Shown here one piece after another: positions 9,106 through 17,738 of a stretch of DNA of 64,000 nucleotides. This DNA comes from Nocardioides astragali (GTDB lineage Bacteria > Actinomycetota > Actinomycetes > Propionibacteriales > Nocardioidaceae): contig NZ_JAFMZM010000001.1 of NCBI RefSeq assembly GCF_024436375.1, forward strand, positions 682,001 through 746,000, in the 5' to 3' direction. Within the stretch, counting starts at the first letter, position 1. Every line of letters starts with the position of its first letter. The notes below the pieces were generated by a model that searched no databases, had not been told where the DNA came from, and saw only the letters and a program-made list of their open reading frames with translations. The position numbers were made by a program, and so were the translations under genes.

Positions 9106-9768
9106 TTAAGAAGCCGCGGACGGGTTTTCGCCGCCGACGTACTCGGCACCGGCACGCGGAAGCTCAGGGCCCGCTACCGCCGCCTCGCCTATCTCGCCAG
9201 CCCACCAAAGTAGGGCCCAGCAGAGATGACAAGCCAAGGCAGCAAAACCGATGGCAAGGCACGCAAACCGCGTGGCCCAGGTCTCCATGTCATCAACCGA
9301 CGTCGTAGCGAGGAACAAGAACGCGACTCCAGCAACGACCAGAGAAAGAGACACAGTTGACAGCGCCAAGTCCAACTCTCGATTACCCGCTTTGCGCACA
9401 TCCACCGCAAACGCCACCACGCTTAGCAGCGCGCCAGCTGGCGCGATGAAACCAGCAGGTTCATCTGGGAACCTCAGCGGGAGGTCGATAAGTCCAGCGA
9501 GACCAGCTGCCACAGCAGTTGCATTCATCACTCGATTGAGATTCTCAACGCGTTGGCTTGAGATGAGGCATGCCTCCCTCAGAATCAGGGTGGCAACGAG
9601 AATGCCGAGGCCACTGGAAGCGCCGGCGATCCCTACTGCTGCTACGGCGTCGGTTGTGGAGCCTAGCGCCTTAGAAGCGGTCACCAGCATGAGTAGTAAG
9701 GCCCCAGCGAGTAGCACCCACCCCCATATCCCAAGGTCTTTTCTCAGTAGTGCTTGAGACGCAGTCAC
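9106..9768 (-). CDS. Hypothetical multi-pass membrane protein
   Basis: A 220-residue protein with about six hydrophobic segments, near residues 14-34, 40-62, 84-100, 106-124, 134-154 and 166-192, and a polar C-terminal tail. It has no motif I recognise. Codon use and GC are lower than in the flanking core genes, which fits the surrounding accessory island. The ATG at 9768 gives a short basic N terminus (MTASQALLRKDL) before the first helix. It is divergent from the TIR/HIT module with 733 bases between. It could be an orphan membrane partner of an island system, but nothing in the sequence links it. Confidence 0.6.
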   Translation of the reverse strand: MTASQALLRKDLGIWGWVLLAGALLLMLVTASKALGSTTDAVAAVGIAGASSGLGILVATLILREACLISSQRVENLNRVMNATAVAAGLAGLIDLPLRFPDEPAGFIAPAGALLSVVAFAVDVRKAGNRELDLALSTVSLSLVVAGVAFLFLATTSVDDMETWATRFACLAIGFAALACHLCWALLWWAGEIGEAAVAGPELPRAGAEYVGGENPSAAS

Positions 9769-10501
9769 GGCCCGGAAGTTTGAGGGGAGTCGCGTCAGAT
9801 CTCAAATCGAGTCTCTGCGACCCCAGTCCCCCACAGTCATCCGCGTCGTCCCGATTCTGGCTACGGGGTGCGGAGACAGGAAGTCGGGATTGCTGGGATC
9901 CTTGGAAAGTAGGCAGGTCTCGAAGAGATTCGGTGGCGCCAAGCCGGACTCGTGGTAAGTCAGGCGTGGCTTGACGGCTTTATGCGCACCGTGCGGGGAG
10001 GCTTGCCCGTTCGCACCCCTGTCGACATCGCGTCATACCGCTTGACGGCGCATCCTGAATGACTGGATCTGGCACCGGACTGCGTCAGGGCGCGGCCCTG
10101 ACTCCCAGGCGATGCGCCGACCTTGGCCAGGGCTGGGCCGCTGCGGTCGCGGCCCGAGCTTCTTAGCGTGCTCGTCTCCCCAGACGAGATGGCGGGTGCC
10201 GTCAGGTTCCGAAGTATAGCTCCTGCCTTGACTCGCTTTCCGGGAGTCCTTCCGATCTTGCACCCGAACGGTCGCTGCAGGTCGACGTGATCGAAGTGGT
10301 CGCTCGGCAGCAACTGCGGCGTTGTTCCGCCGCAATCAACCTGCGTGTGCGTCCGGTGGCTTAGAAGTTCCCGTTGCCGCGTCTTGCAGTTGGCCCTGCT
10401 TGAACAGCCGTCCGAATGTGGCGCCGAAGCATGTCTCGCGGGGTGCTGTCGGTGTCTGGCCGTAGGGTCGATACCCCGTCGCCGAATCCTGAGGAACCGC
10501 C
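9769..10501 (+). other. Long non-coding stretch upstream of the TIR/HIT module
   Basis: More than 700 bases with no frame I can support. A 117-codon minus-strand ORF (9960-10313) is arginine/serine-rich and resembles no family. An in-frame upstream extension of the HIT gene also crosses the right end and is likewise rejected. The stretch may hold decayed genes plus the promoter of the TIR-like gene; GAGGAA at 10491-10496 is the probable ribosome binding site of that gene. Confidence 0.5.
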
Positions 10502-10981
10502 GTGGCCAAGACCGTCTTTTACAGCTTCCACTACAAGCGCGACGTTCATCGCGTGCAGCTAGTAAAGAACATCAACGCGCTGGAGGGGCAGCCCGTCCTC
10601 AGTTCCCAAGCGTGGGAGCAAGTCGAACGAGGCGGATCGAAAGCCATTCAGCAGTGGATCGACGAGCAGATGAAATACAAGCGCGCGGTCGTCGTCCTCA
10701 TCGGGAGGGAGACCGCCTCCCGTCCGTGGGTCAAGTACGAAGTTCAGAAGGCGTGGCAGGACAAGAAGCCTCTGCTTGGCGTCCGTATCCACGGCTTGTC
10801 CTCGATGGGGAGCGTCGATTCCATCGGCGGGAACCCATTCACGAGCGCCGGGCTCGCAGGTGTACCAATTTTCGATCCGACCAAGGTCGATTGGCAGAAC
10901 AGGATCGACTCACAGGCGACCTACCGTGCCCTCCTTGGCCACATCGAAGCGTGGTCCTCGAAGGGTGCTACGCGGCCGTGA
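10502..10981 (+). CDS. TIR-like protein of the ThsB (DUF1863/PF08937) type
   Basis: The 159-residue protein begins TVFYSFHYKRDVHRVQLVKN, the signature strand and helix of ThsB-type TIR-like proteins, followed by WIDEQMKYKRAVVVLIGRET and RPWVKYEVQKAW. Glu80 in that last motif sits where the conserved ThsB/TIR glutamate lies. ThsB proteins in Thoeris defence sense phage and convert NAD+ into a signal nucleotide that triggers a partner effector. The GTG start has GAGGAA five bases upstream. The stop overlaps the start of the next gene by GTGA, so the two should be made together. That partner is not a known ThsA. The family call is firm; a defence role is inferred. Confidence 0.85.
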   Translation: MAKTVFYSFHYKRDVHRVQLVKNINALEGQPVLSSQAWEQVERGGSKAIQQWIDEQMKYKRAVVVLIGRETASRPWVKYEVQKAWQDKKPLLGVRIHGLSSMGSVDSIGGNPFTSAGLAGVPIFDPTKVDWQNRIDSQATYRALLGHIEAWSSKGATRP

Positions 10982-11838
10982 CACCGGTAGCATGCGACTT
11001 CTGCGCCATCATTCGGGGCACGGACAGCGAAGCCCGAGTGCTATACCGGGACTGCGACGTCACGGCCTTCTTTCCGCTCAACCCGGCCACCCGCGGTCAT
11101 ACGTTGGTCATTCCCAATCGGCACGTCACTGACTTCACCGACCTCACTGAGGCGGAGAGCCGCGTCTTGGGATCTGCCGTTCGGCGTACAGCCCGTGCTG
11201 TCCGAGCGGCCGTTTCCCCCGACGGAATGAACATAATTCAGTCCACGGGGAGCGCGGCTACTCAAACTGTTCCCCACGTACATTTCCACGTTGTGCCCCG
11301 GTGGAGCCCCGACCCGATGACGCTCGCGTGGCCGGAAGGACCCGCTGAGGATGAGGATGCGCAGGATCAGACGCTCCAGCTAGTTCGATCAACCCTCCCG
11401 GCGGCGTCCGAAGAGGCATCTCCGGACGATCGGCGGCAGCACTTGTCCTTCATCCAGGCGATCGTTACCCGAATGTCCCAGGCCTCGTCGTCGGCTAAGA
11501 CTTGGCTTCTGCCCATCGTTACGCTGACCTTCGGGTACGCGGTCACGAAGGAGCGGGCTTTGATCGCCATGCTGGGCGTCTTTGCCGTTGTTGTCTTCGG
11601 AATTCTCGACGCGAATTATCTCAAGCAGGAGCGAGCGTTTCGAAAGCTGTACGACCACGTCGCATCAGGCAGAGACATTCCCACCTTCTCCCTCAACCCA
11701 GCGTTAGCAGGTCCCGCTGGGCCCAAAGTGAACTACTGGCCAGACTGGGAAGACATTCGCTCGTGGGCAGTTGCGCCCATATATGGTCCGCTTGTTCTTG
11801 TCGGGCTGGCCATAGCCGTTTGGGCGCACTGCAGATAG
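10978..11838 (+). CDS. HIT-domain protein with C-terminal transmembrane region (putative effector)
   Basis: The 286-residue product starts at the GTG overlapping the TIR-like gene's stop; a longer in-frame ORF back to 10345 runs antisense to nothing and through non-coding DNA. Residues 4-118 form a HIT domain: CDFC at 6-9, FPLNPATRGHTLVIPNRH, and an intact histidine triad HVHFHV (His100, His102, His104). HIT proteins bind and hydrolyse or transfer nucleotides. After an acidic linker, hydrophobic helices lie near 174-190 and 194-210, then DANYLKQERAFRKLYDHV, and a last helix near 264-283. The coupling suggests it senses or processes a TIR product and acts on the membrane, like the TM-Macro effectors of type II Thoeris. 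That role is inference. Confidence 0.82.
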   Translation: MTPVACDFCAIIRGTDSEARVLYRDCDVTAFFPLNPATRGHTLVIPNRHVTDFTDLTEAESRVLGSAVRRTARAVRAAVSPDGMNIIQSTGSAATQTVPHVHFHVVPRWSPDPMTLAWPEGPAEDEDAQDQTLQLVRSTLPAASEEASPDDRRQHLSFIQAIVTRMSQASSSAKTWLLPIVTLTFGYAVTKERALIAMLGVFAVVVFGILDANYLKQERAFRKLYDHVASGRDIPTFSLNPALAGPAGPKVNYWPDWEDIRSWAVAPIYGPLVLVGLAIAVWAHCR

Positions 11839-11880
11839 TCAAGGGAATCGTCAATCGGGTCCTGCGACGGGTTGTATCGG

Positions 11881-12450
11881 CTACTGCAGTGAAACGTAAG
11901 CACCACGTCCCGCAACAAACGAGTCCGGGCGCTCCGCCTGCCGTCCTGACGTCTGGACTATGTATGGACGAAACCCGAGGTTGTCCCGAACCTTCTCTAA
12001 AGTCTTGTAGAGCCCCACGTACTCCGCACCCGCGTGGCTACCGAGACCGTCATCGATTGGGCATGTCGCAACACGCTCGGGCCCATGGGTGCCATCGAAG
12101 TACCCCAATTCCCACGGCATCCACCGCGAAGTCGATGCGTTCTGGGAGGTCGCGTACACCAGCGATCGGCACGACCGCATCCGCTCCCGCAGTCGCGCGG
12201 CCGTTGCCGGACTGACGTTGTTGCGATCAAGATCCGCATCTTCGATCCAGTCCACGTAGACCGTGAGACGTTCGGACTCCAGCAGCCTTTTCAGCCCAAG
12301 GACCAACACCGCATCGCGAACACTGTGGCTCAAGAACACGTCAAAGCCGGTTGTTGCCGACTTTGCCGAATGGGAGAGCTCCGATCGCGCTGCGCTAGCG
12401 GTGACCCCGCCGGCCCTTTGTCTCAGGTCACCTGCGTTGAAGTAGGTCAT
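11881..12450 (-). CDS. TIR domain protein
   Basis: Read from an ATG at 12450 preceded by ACAGGAG, the 189-residue protein starts MTYFNAGDLR, typical of a bacterial TIR family; the ORF upstream of this is spurious. Residues 36-160 are the TIR domain: FDVFLSHSVRDAVLVLGLKRLLE, VYVDWIEDADLD, SCRSLVYATSQNASTSRW, then MPWELGYFDG with Glu114 as probable catalytic glutamate. Such proteins usually cleave NAD+ as effectors or make signal nucleotides. It converges on the HIT-membrane gene with a 42-base gap. Whether it belongs to the same system or is an independent module is open. Confidence 0.85.
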   Translation of the reverse strand: MTYFNAGDLRQRAGGVTASAARSELSHSAKSATTGFDVFLSHSVRDAVLVLGLKRLLESERLTVYVDWIEDADLDRNNVSPATAARLRERMRSCRSLVYATSQNASTSRWMPWELGYFDGTHGPERVATCPIDDGLGSHAGAEYVGLYKTLEKVRDNLGFRPYIVQTSGRQAERPDSFVAGRGAYVSLQ

Positions 12451-12757
12451 TGACACTCCTGTCGCTATTGCGGATTGCCTACCTCGTCGGTGGCGGACTG
12501 ACTCGTCGAACTCTAGATTGAGCACCGACAGGGGTGAGTAGACCGGAGCGCGCATATCGACGGCGCCCGCGAGTGAGGCCGCTCGCGGGGCGTCCGACGC
12601 TTTGAGATGTTGCGTCATTGCGCCGCCTGTCGGTGGACGTCCGGATGTGCCGGATGGGTGCGTCGTGTCCACGGCCGTCGGCGTCGATGACAGGGCACGC
12701 GCTCCGTCGTCCATCCGGAGCCGCTGAGTGAAAAGCAGGGGAGAAGATCTGGTAGAT
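12451..12757 (-). other. Intergenic stretch upstream of the TIR gene
   Basis: About 300 bases containing the TIR ribosome binding site (right next to 12450) and presumably its promoter. No supported ORF. A pair of AGATCT hexamers separated by GGT lies at its far end, just after the next gene; no meaning is assigned. Confidence 0.4.
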
Positions 12758-13471
12758 CTAGTTTCCGAGCTGGTCCTCCGCGGCGGCGCGGATGCCAAGC
12801 CGCACACCGAGGCCGACAACAGCCACCAGCGTGGCCAGCGATCCGCCGCCAATGAGCAGCCACCCGAGCGCTAGGCCGACGCCACTGCCTTCTGCTGATG
12901 GTTGGCCCACAGCTTCAAAGTTGATAGCTGGCCACGACAGCCCGAGGGCGATGCCACCTATGAACTGCGCTATCACCCCGCACCAAAGGAGTGTCCAGAT
13001 AGTGCTAAGGGACCCGCCCTCGACTCCTGAAGCTGCCTTTGCCGTGCGCGGCTTACTCGGTCCGCTGTTACTGGTGCCACCAATGGGCAACAGGCGATCG
13101 AGCTCGTCGCTCGGGATCAATCTCTTGAACTGAACGCAATCCGACCTCCCAGCGAATGCGAACTCGAACTGCTCGCCGGACGGTTGCAGAGCGAATGCCA
13201 CCTTGCTCGGGGTTGGAAACCCGAGCGAGGCCACGCTCGACCATGGCTCGACCAACGCGGTGTCGTTCCCGAAGAGACCCAAGCCAGCCGATCCAACGGC
13301 TAGCGCGCGACGCCCGGAACCCGAAACCCAGGCGAAGTCCATATCGGCGGCCTCCAGCTGCTGCCGGGGCCCTGAAGCCAGATTCCAAACCTTGCCTTGA
13401 ACCGCCACGCCGCACTCCTGCCTTGAGGCCCACCTTTCGCGAGCCGCCGAGTCGAGCGTAAGGACGTCCAC
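12758..13471 (-). CDS. Hypothetical membrane protein with PH/GRAM-like N-terminal domain
   Basis: A 237-residue protein from a GTG start. Residues about 45-125 have the strand pattern of bacterial PH or GRAM domains (RRALAVGSAGLGLFG, PWSSVASLGF, KVAFALQPSGEQFEFAFAG) ending in a helix (DCVQFKRLI). A basic linker (SKPRTAK) leads to two hydrophobic helices near 155-180 and 197-222. This suggests a membrane-anchored lipid-binding-like domain facing the cytosol. It is upstream of, and on the same strand as, the TIR gene, about 300 bases away. No function can be given; the start codon is uncertain. Confidence 0.5.
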   Translation of the reverse strand: MDVLTLDSAARERWASRQECGVAVQGKVWNLASGPRQQLEAADMDFAWVSGSGRRALAVGSAGLGLFGNDTALVEPWSSVASLGFPTPSKVAFALQPSGEQFEFAFAGRSDCVQFKRLIPSDELDRLLPIGGTSNSGPSKPRTAKAASGVEGGSLSTIWTLLWCGVIAQFIGGIALGLSWPAINFEAVGQPSAEGSGVGLALGWLLIGGGSLATLVAVVGLGVRLGIRAAAEDQLGN

Positions 13472-13683
13472 AGTTCGCGTCAGGCGAACGGGAGCCTCGC
13501 CCTACGAGCAAGCTGAAGTGCTCAATCGAAGCGATCCCGACGGAGGCCGACAGGCCCCGCGTCATTCCGCCGCCAATTGGCGCCCGCCGCGCTACCGGAT
13601 CTAGCCGACAGACGTGCGACTACTTCCCAACTGGTTCCGTAACCAGACCCGTATCTCGCTCCGGTGCGCGACCGCCATGCCGA

Positions 13684-14367
13684 TCAACCTGCCCCGACGA
13701 GCCCCGTCTCGTAGGCCAGCACCACGAGCTGGGGCCGATCGCGGGCATCGAGCTTGAGCAGCAGCCGCGAGACGTGGGTCTTCACCGTGAGGGGGCTCAG
13801 CACGAGTCGGGCGGCGATCTCCTGATTGGACATGCCGGTCCCGACCAAGGCGAGGATCTCGCGCTCGCGCGGCGTCAACACATCCAGCCGGGTGGTGTCC
13901 CTGACCGGCTCCCGCCCCAAGGTGGATGGATCGTCGGGGGTGGCGGCGACGAAGGCCTCGATGAGCACTCGAGTCACCGCTGGCGCCAGCAAGGACTGGC
14001 CGCCGGCGACCAGGCGTACCGCGTCGATCAGGCCCTGCGGCTCGATGTCCTTGAGCAGGAATCCCGATGCCCCCGCGCGCAGGGCACCGAAGACGTAGTC
14101 ATCGAGCTCGAAGGTGGTCAGCACCACGACCCTCGTCCCGTCGAGGGCGGGATCTGCCACGATCCGTGCGGTCGCGTCGAGGCCATTGAGGCGAGGCATC
14201 CGGACGTCCATGAAGATGATGTCCGGACGGGTGCGGGTGGCCAGCTCGATGGCCTCCAGCCCGTCGGCCGCCGTGCCGACGACCTCGATGTCCGCCTCGG
14301 AATCGAGCAGCGACCGAAAGCCGGCGCGGACCAGCGGCTGGTCGTCGGCGATCAGGACGGTGATCAT
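13684..14367 (-). CDS. NarL/FixJ-type response regulator
   Basis: A 227-residue regulator with an N-terminal receiver domain (acidic pair Asp8-Asp9, phospho-acceptor Asp54 in FMDVRMPRL, LTTF switch, LLKD lysine) and a C-terminal LuxR-type helix-turn-helix (TPREREILALVGTGMSNQEIAARL, then VKTHVSRLLLKL). Its ATG overlaps the stop of the upstream histidine kinase by ATGA, so they form a coupled pair. The operon order MMPL exporter-kinase-regulator suggests it controls the exporter; a palindrome upstream of the operon is a candidate binding site. It acts as a DNA-binding dimer when phosphorylated. Confidence 0.95.
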   Translation of the reverse strand: MITVLIADDQPLVRAGFRSLLDSEADIEVVGTAADGLEAIELATRTRPDIIFMDVRMPRLNGLDATARIVADPALDGTRVVVLTTFELDDYVFGALRAGASGFLLKDIEPQGLIDAVRLVAGGQSLLAPAVTRVLIEAFVAATPDDPSTLGREPVRDTTRLDVLTPREREILALVGTGMSNQEIAARLVLSPLTVKTHVSRLLLKLDARDRPQLVVLAYETGLVGAG

Positions 14368-15542
14368 GCCCGCTCCTGTGCGAGTGCGGGGGCGTGGTGG
14401 ACGGAGGCCGCGATCGGCAGCCGCGCGCGGACCAACCAGCCGCCCTCCGGCCGCGGCCCGGCGTCGAGCTGCCCACCGATGGCACGGACGCGTTCGCGTA
14501 GCCCCCGCAGTCCGTTCCCCGTCCCGTCGGGAACGGCACCCGACGCCTGGCCACCCTGGTCTTCGACCTCGACCGAGAGGGTGTCGCGGATGCGTACGAT
14601 CCGCACCCGGGTCGCGCTGCCCGGAGCGTGCCGCAGCACGTTCGTCAGGGCCTCCTGCACGATGCGATAGGCCGTGACGTCAACGGTCGTGGACAGTGGC
14701 TCGTCGCCCACGTCCACCTGCAGGTCGAGCTCGAGACCGGTCGCCTGCAGGGTCGAGGCGAGATCGGCGAGGCCGGCGAGCGTGGTGGTCGGCTCGACCG
14801 CTGCCTCACCGTCCTCCTCACGGAGGAGACCCAGGATGCCGCGCAGGTCGGTGAGCGTCTCGGCGCTGATCCGGCGGATGTCGAGGAGCGTCTGCCTCGC
14901 CGTGGCCGGGTCGGCGTCCATCAGGTGTGAGCCCACCCCGGCCTGGACGATGATGGCGACCATGGAGTGGGAGACCACGTCGTGCACGTCGCGGGCGATC
15001 CGCAGCCGTTCCTCGCCCACGCGACGCAGCGCTTCCTGCTCGCGGCCACGCTCGGCCTCCTCGGCACGTTCGACGAGTGCCTGCACGGACTGGCTGCGAT
15101 AGCGCGCCGCGAGCCCGAGCACGATCGGCAGGGCGATGAAGGCGAGATTCTTGGGCAGGTCGAGGGTGAGCAGCTTGTCGACCCCGCCGCGGCTCATCAG
15201 GAACACCACCCACGGCACCAGCAGGACTCCGGCGGTGACCGCGACCCTGGTGCCGCGGGTGCGCGCCAACCAGTAGCCCGCCAGCATCGCGGCGAAGGGC
15301 CCGGTGTGGATGACGGGGCACAGGTTCGTGAGCGGCAGCAGGATCGCGGCGCTGGCCGCCAGCGCGATGCCGGGGTGCGTGCGGCGGACCAGAGCCGGCA
15401 GCGCAGTGCCGACTACGAGCACCCAGCTCGCCCACGTGAGGGGCGCGTCGTGAAAGGGGAACCACAACGCCTCCGCCGCCATGGCTGCGAGCAGGGCCAG
15501 GACGACGGCGGCGTCGCGGAGCGTGATGCGCGGCAGGGTCAC
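14364..15542 (-). CDS. Sensor histidine kinase (HisKA_3, NarL-type partner)
   Basis: The 392-residue protein starts at a GTG overlapping the MMPL gene stop (GTGA); the ORF continuing upstream is a shadow of the exporter. Residues 8-150 hold about five hydrophobic helices without a large outer domain, so it probably senses membrane stress or a lipophilic ligand. A short coiled coil precedes the dimerisation block RLRIARDVHDVVSHSM with phospho-acceptor His187. The ATPase domain shows VQEALTNVLRHA (N box) and GNGLRGLRERV (G box). It should phosphorylate the adjacent response regulator. Confidence 0.93.
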   Translation of the reverse strand: MTLPRITLRDAAVVLALLAAMAAEALWFPFHDAPLTWASWVLVVGTALPALVRRTHPGIALAASAAILLPLTNLCPVIHTGPFAAMLAGYWLARTRGTRVAVTAGVLLVPWVVFLMSRGGVDKLLTLDLPKNLAFIALPIVLGLAARYRSQSVQALVERAEEAERGREQEALRRVGEERLRIARDVHDVVSHSMVAIIVQAGVGSHLMDADPATARQTLLDIRRISAETLTDLRGILGLLREEDGEAAVEPTTTLAGLADLASTLQATGLELDLQVDVGDEPLSTTVDVTAYRIVQEALTNVLRHAPGSATRVRIVRIRDTLSVEVEDQGGQASGAVPDGTGNGLRGLRERVRAIGGQLDAGPRPEGGWLVRARLPIAASVHHAPALAQERA

Positions 15543-17674
15543 ACGTGAACCGTAGGTCGCTCCGCGGTGGCTGTCATCGTCTCCTCGGAGTAGGTCCCGC
15601 CGTCGGACTCGGTGAACCCGATGCGGTCGTGCAGGCGTCTGAGGGCCATCGGCGCCCACCAGTTCCACCGACCGAGCAGCCCCATCAGGGCGGGCACCAG
15701 GAAGGTGCGGACGATGAAGGCATCGACGAGAACACCGAAGGCGACGGCGACCCCGATCTGCTGGATGAACGAGATCGAGCTGGTGCTGAAGACGCCGATC
15801 GCGACGGCCAGCAGGATCGACGCCGCGGTGACCACGTGCCCGGTGCGCTGGACGCCCACGGCTACCGCCTCCCGTTCGTCGAGACCGGCGTCGCGCAGCT
15901 CCTTGATCCGACCCAGCAGGAAGACGCCGTAGTCGGTGGACAGGGCGAACACCACCGCCGCGGAGATGACGAAGTCGGTGGGCTCGATGCCCCCGTTCGG
16001 CGTGTATCCGAGCAGTGACGTGAAGCGTCCGTCCTGGTAGATGAGGGTGAGGACGCCGAGCGCGCTGCCCACGGTCAGCACGTTCATCGCCACCGCCTTG
16101 AGTGGCAGCACCACCGACCCGGTCATCAGCCACAGCACCAGCATCGTCAACGCCACCAGCAGGAGCAGGGCCAAGGGTAGTGCGCCTGCGAGAGCCTGCT
16201 GCTGGTCGATGAAGGCGGCAGCCGAGCCGCCGACGAGCGCGTCGACATCGCTGTCGATGGCCCTGACGTCGTGCACCAGCTGCTGAGCTGCGTCGTCCTC
16301 GGGCGCACCCTCGACCGGCAGATCGAGTCGCCAGGTGTCGGGCCCGACTGCCACGGGCGTCACGGTCGCGCCTACCCGTGCGGCGGCCTCGTCGGCGAAC
16401 GCCTCGACCGCTCCGTCCGCACCCGGGCCCGTGGCCTCGATCGCGACGGTCACCGAGGTGGTGCCGCTGCCGGCGAAGTCGGCCACGAGCGCGTCGGAGA
16501 CGGTACGGGCGCTCTGCGACGTCGGGATGACCGACCCGTCGATGGGCGTCCACTGCGTCCGCAGCGCCGGAGCCGCCAGCGCGATCATCACGATGCTCGT
16601 GATGATGGCCACCGCGCCGGGGCGCCGCATCACGGCCGTGGCCAGGCGGTGCCAGCCGCCGCCGGTCGTCGACTGCATCGTCGTACGACGGCGTGCGAGC
16701 CGACGTCCGAAGAGCATCATCAGGGCCGGGGCGATGACGATCGCCGACAGTGCGGCGACGACCGAGACGACCGCACCGGCCAGTCCCATCGACTTCACAA
16801 ACCCCTGAGGGAACACGGTGAGCGTGATCATGGCCGCGGCGACGGTCGCGGCCGAGAACAGGACCGTCCGACCAGCGGTGCGCATGGTGACCTCAACGGC
16901 CTCCCGGGGTTCGGCGCCGCCCTCCAGCTCGTCGCGGAAGCGGGTCAGCAAAAAGAGCGTGTAGTCGATGGCGAGGCCGAGACCCAGGCCCATGATCAGG
17001 TTGAGGGCGAACACGCTCATCGGGTAGACCGTGTTGATCCCGGCGATGACGAGGAAGGTGCCGAGGACGGTCGAGGCGCCCACGACGACGGGCATCACGG
17101 CCCCCCGGAGGCCGAAGAAGAGCAGGCAGAGCAGCACCAGGATCGGCAGCGCCAAGAGCTCTGCCCGGGCCAGGTCCTCGCCGACCTGGGCGCCGATCTG
17201 CTCGTTGGCGATGAGGGGACCACCTACCGCGAGGTCCGACTCACCCGCGAACGTCGCCAAGACCTCCTCGGTCACCTCCTCGTCGTCGGCCGATGCCGTG
17301 AGTGTGCCCGCGATGATCGCGCTCGCACCGTCGGCGGACTCCAGCCCGCCGTCGGGGGCCGAGGACGGCGAAGCCGTCACCCCGATGCCGTCGATGGCGG
17401 CGAGCTCGCCCTCGACCTCGGCGATCCGGGGATCGTCTGGACCGTGCGGGGTGTCCAGCAGGAGCACGACGCCTGCTCCTGGCGCGAGCCCGGTCGCCTC
17501 GGCCAGTCGCGCGTCCGCCAGCGCCGAGGGCGAGTCGTCGAGCTCGAAGCCGTCGCTGCCCAACGAGCCGGCGACCCCGCCGCCGAGGAACCCGGCGACG
17601 ACGAGGAAGAAGAGGACCCCGAGCAGGGTCGTGCGGGACCTCGCGGTGATCATGCGAGTGAATGTCGTGGTCAT
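15539..17674 (-). CDS. MMPL/RND-family membrane exporter
   Basis: Starting at the ATG with GGGAG upstream, it gives 711 residues with the MmpL layout: a first helix near residues 15-40, a large outer loop, a block of five helices containing GLGLGLAIDYTLFLLTRFR, a second outer loop and a second block containing STDYGVFLLGRIKELRDAG. These GxxxDY motifs carry the proton-relay aspartates. MMPL proteins export lipids or hydrophobic compounds using the proton gradient. It is first in an operon with a two-component system, coupled by GTGA, so it is probably stress- or drug-induced. Substrate unknown. Confidence 0.92.
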   Translation of the reverse strand: MTTTFTRMITARSRTTLLGVLFFLVVAGFLGGGVAGSLGSDGFELDDSPSALADARLAEATGLAPGAGVVLLLDTPHGPDDPRIAEVEGELAAIDGIGVTASPSSAPDGGLESADGASAIIAGTLTASADDEEVTEEVLATFAGESDLAVGGPLIANEQIGAQVGEDLARAELLALPILVLLCLLFFGLRGAVMPVVVGASTVLGTFLVIAGINTVYPMSVFALNLIMGLGLGLAIDYTLFLLTRFRDELEGGAEPREAVEVTMRTAGRTVLFSAATVAAAMITLTVFPQGFVKSMGLAGAVVSVVAALSAIVIAPALMMLFGRRLARRRTTMQSTTGGGWHRLATAVMRRPGAVAIITSIVMIALAAPALRTQWTPIDGSVIPTSQSARTVSDALVADFAGSGTTSVTVAIEATGPGADGAVEAFADEAAARVGATVTPVAVGPDTWRLDLPVEGAPEDDAAQQLVHDVRAIDSDVDALVGGSAAAFIDQQQALAGALPLALLLLVALTMLVLWLMTGSVVLPLKAVAMNVLTVGSALGVLTLIYQDGRFTSLLGYTPNGGIEPTDFVISAAVVFALSTDYGVFLLGRIKELRDAGLDEREAVAVGVQRTGHVVTAASILLAVAIGVFSTSSISFIQQIGVAVAFGVLVDAFIVRTFLVPALMGLLGRWNWWAPMALRRLHDRIGFTESDGGTYSEETMTATAERPTVHV

Positions 17675-17738
17675 GCGGCCACGCTCCCGTGGCCGACAAC
17701 GTCCGGGCATCCGGCCCGCGATGTAGAAGAGCCACGGC

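Noticed and set aside
9960-10313. 117-codon minus-strand ORF in the gap before the TIR-like gene
   Set aside because: Arginine/serine-rich sequence, no recognised fold, no ribosome binding site; more likely a chance frame or decayed DNA.
10345-10977. In-frame N-terminal extension of the HIT-membrane protein
   Set aside because: It would overlap the whole TIR-like gene in another frame, the extra residues look random, and the GTG at 10978 gives a canonical HIT start and a 4-base overlap.
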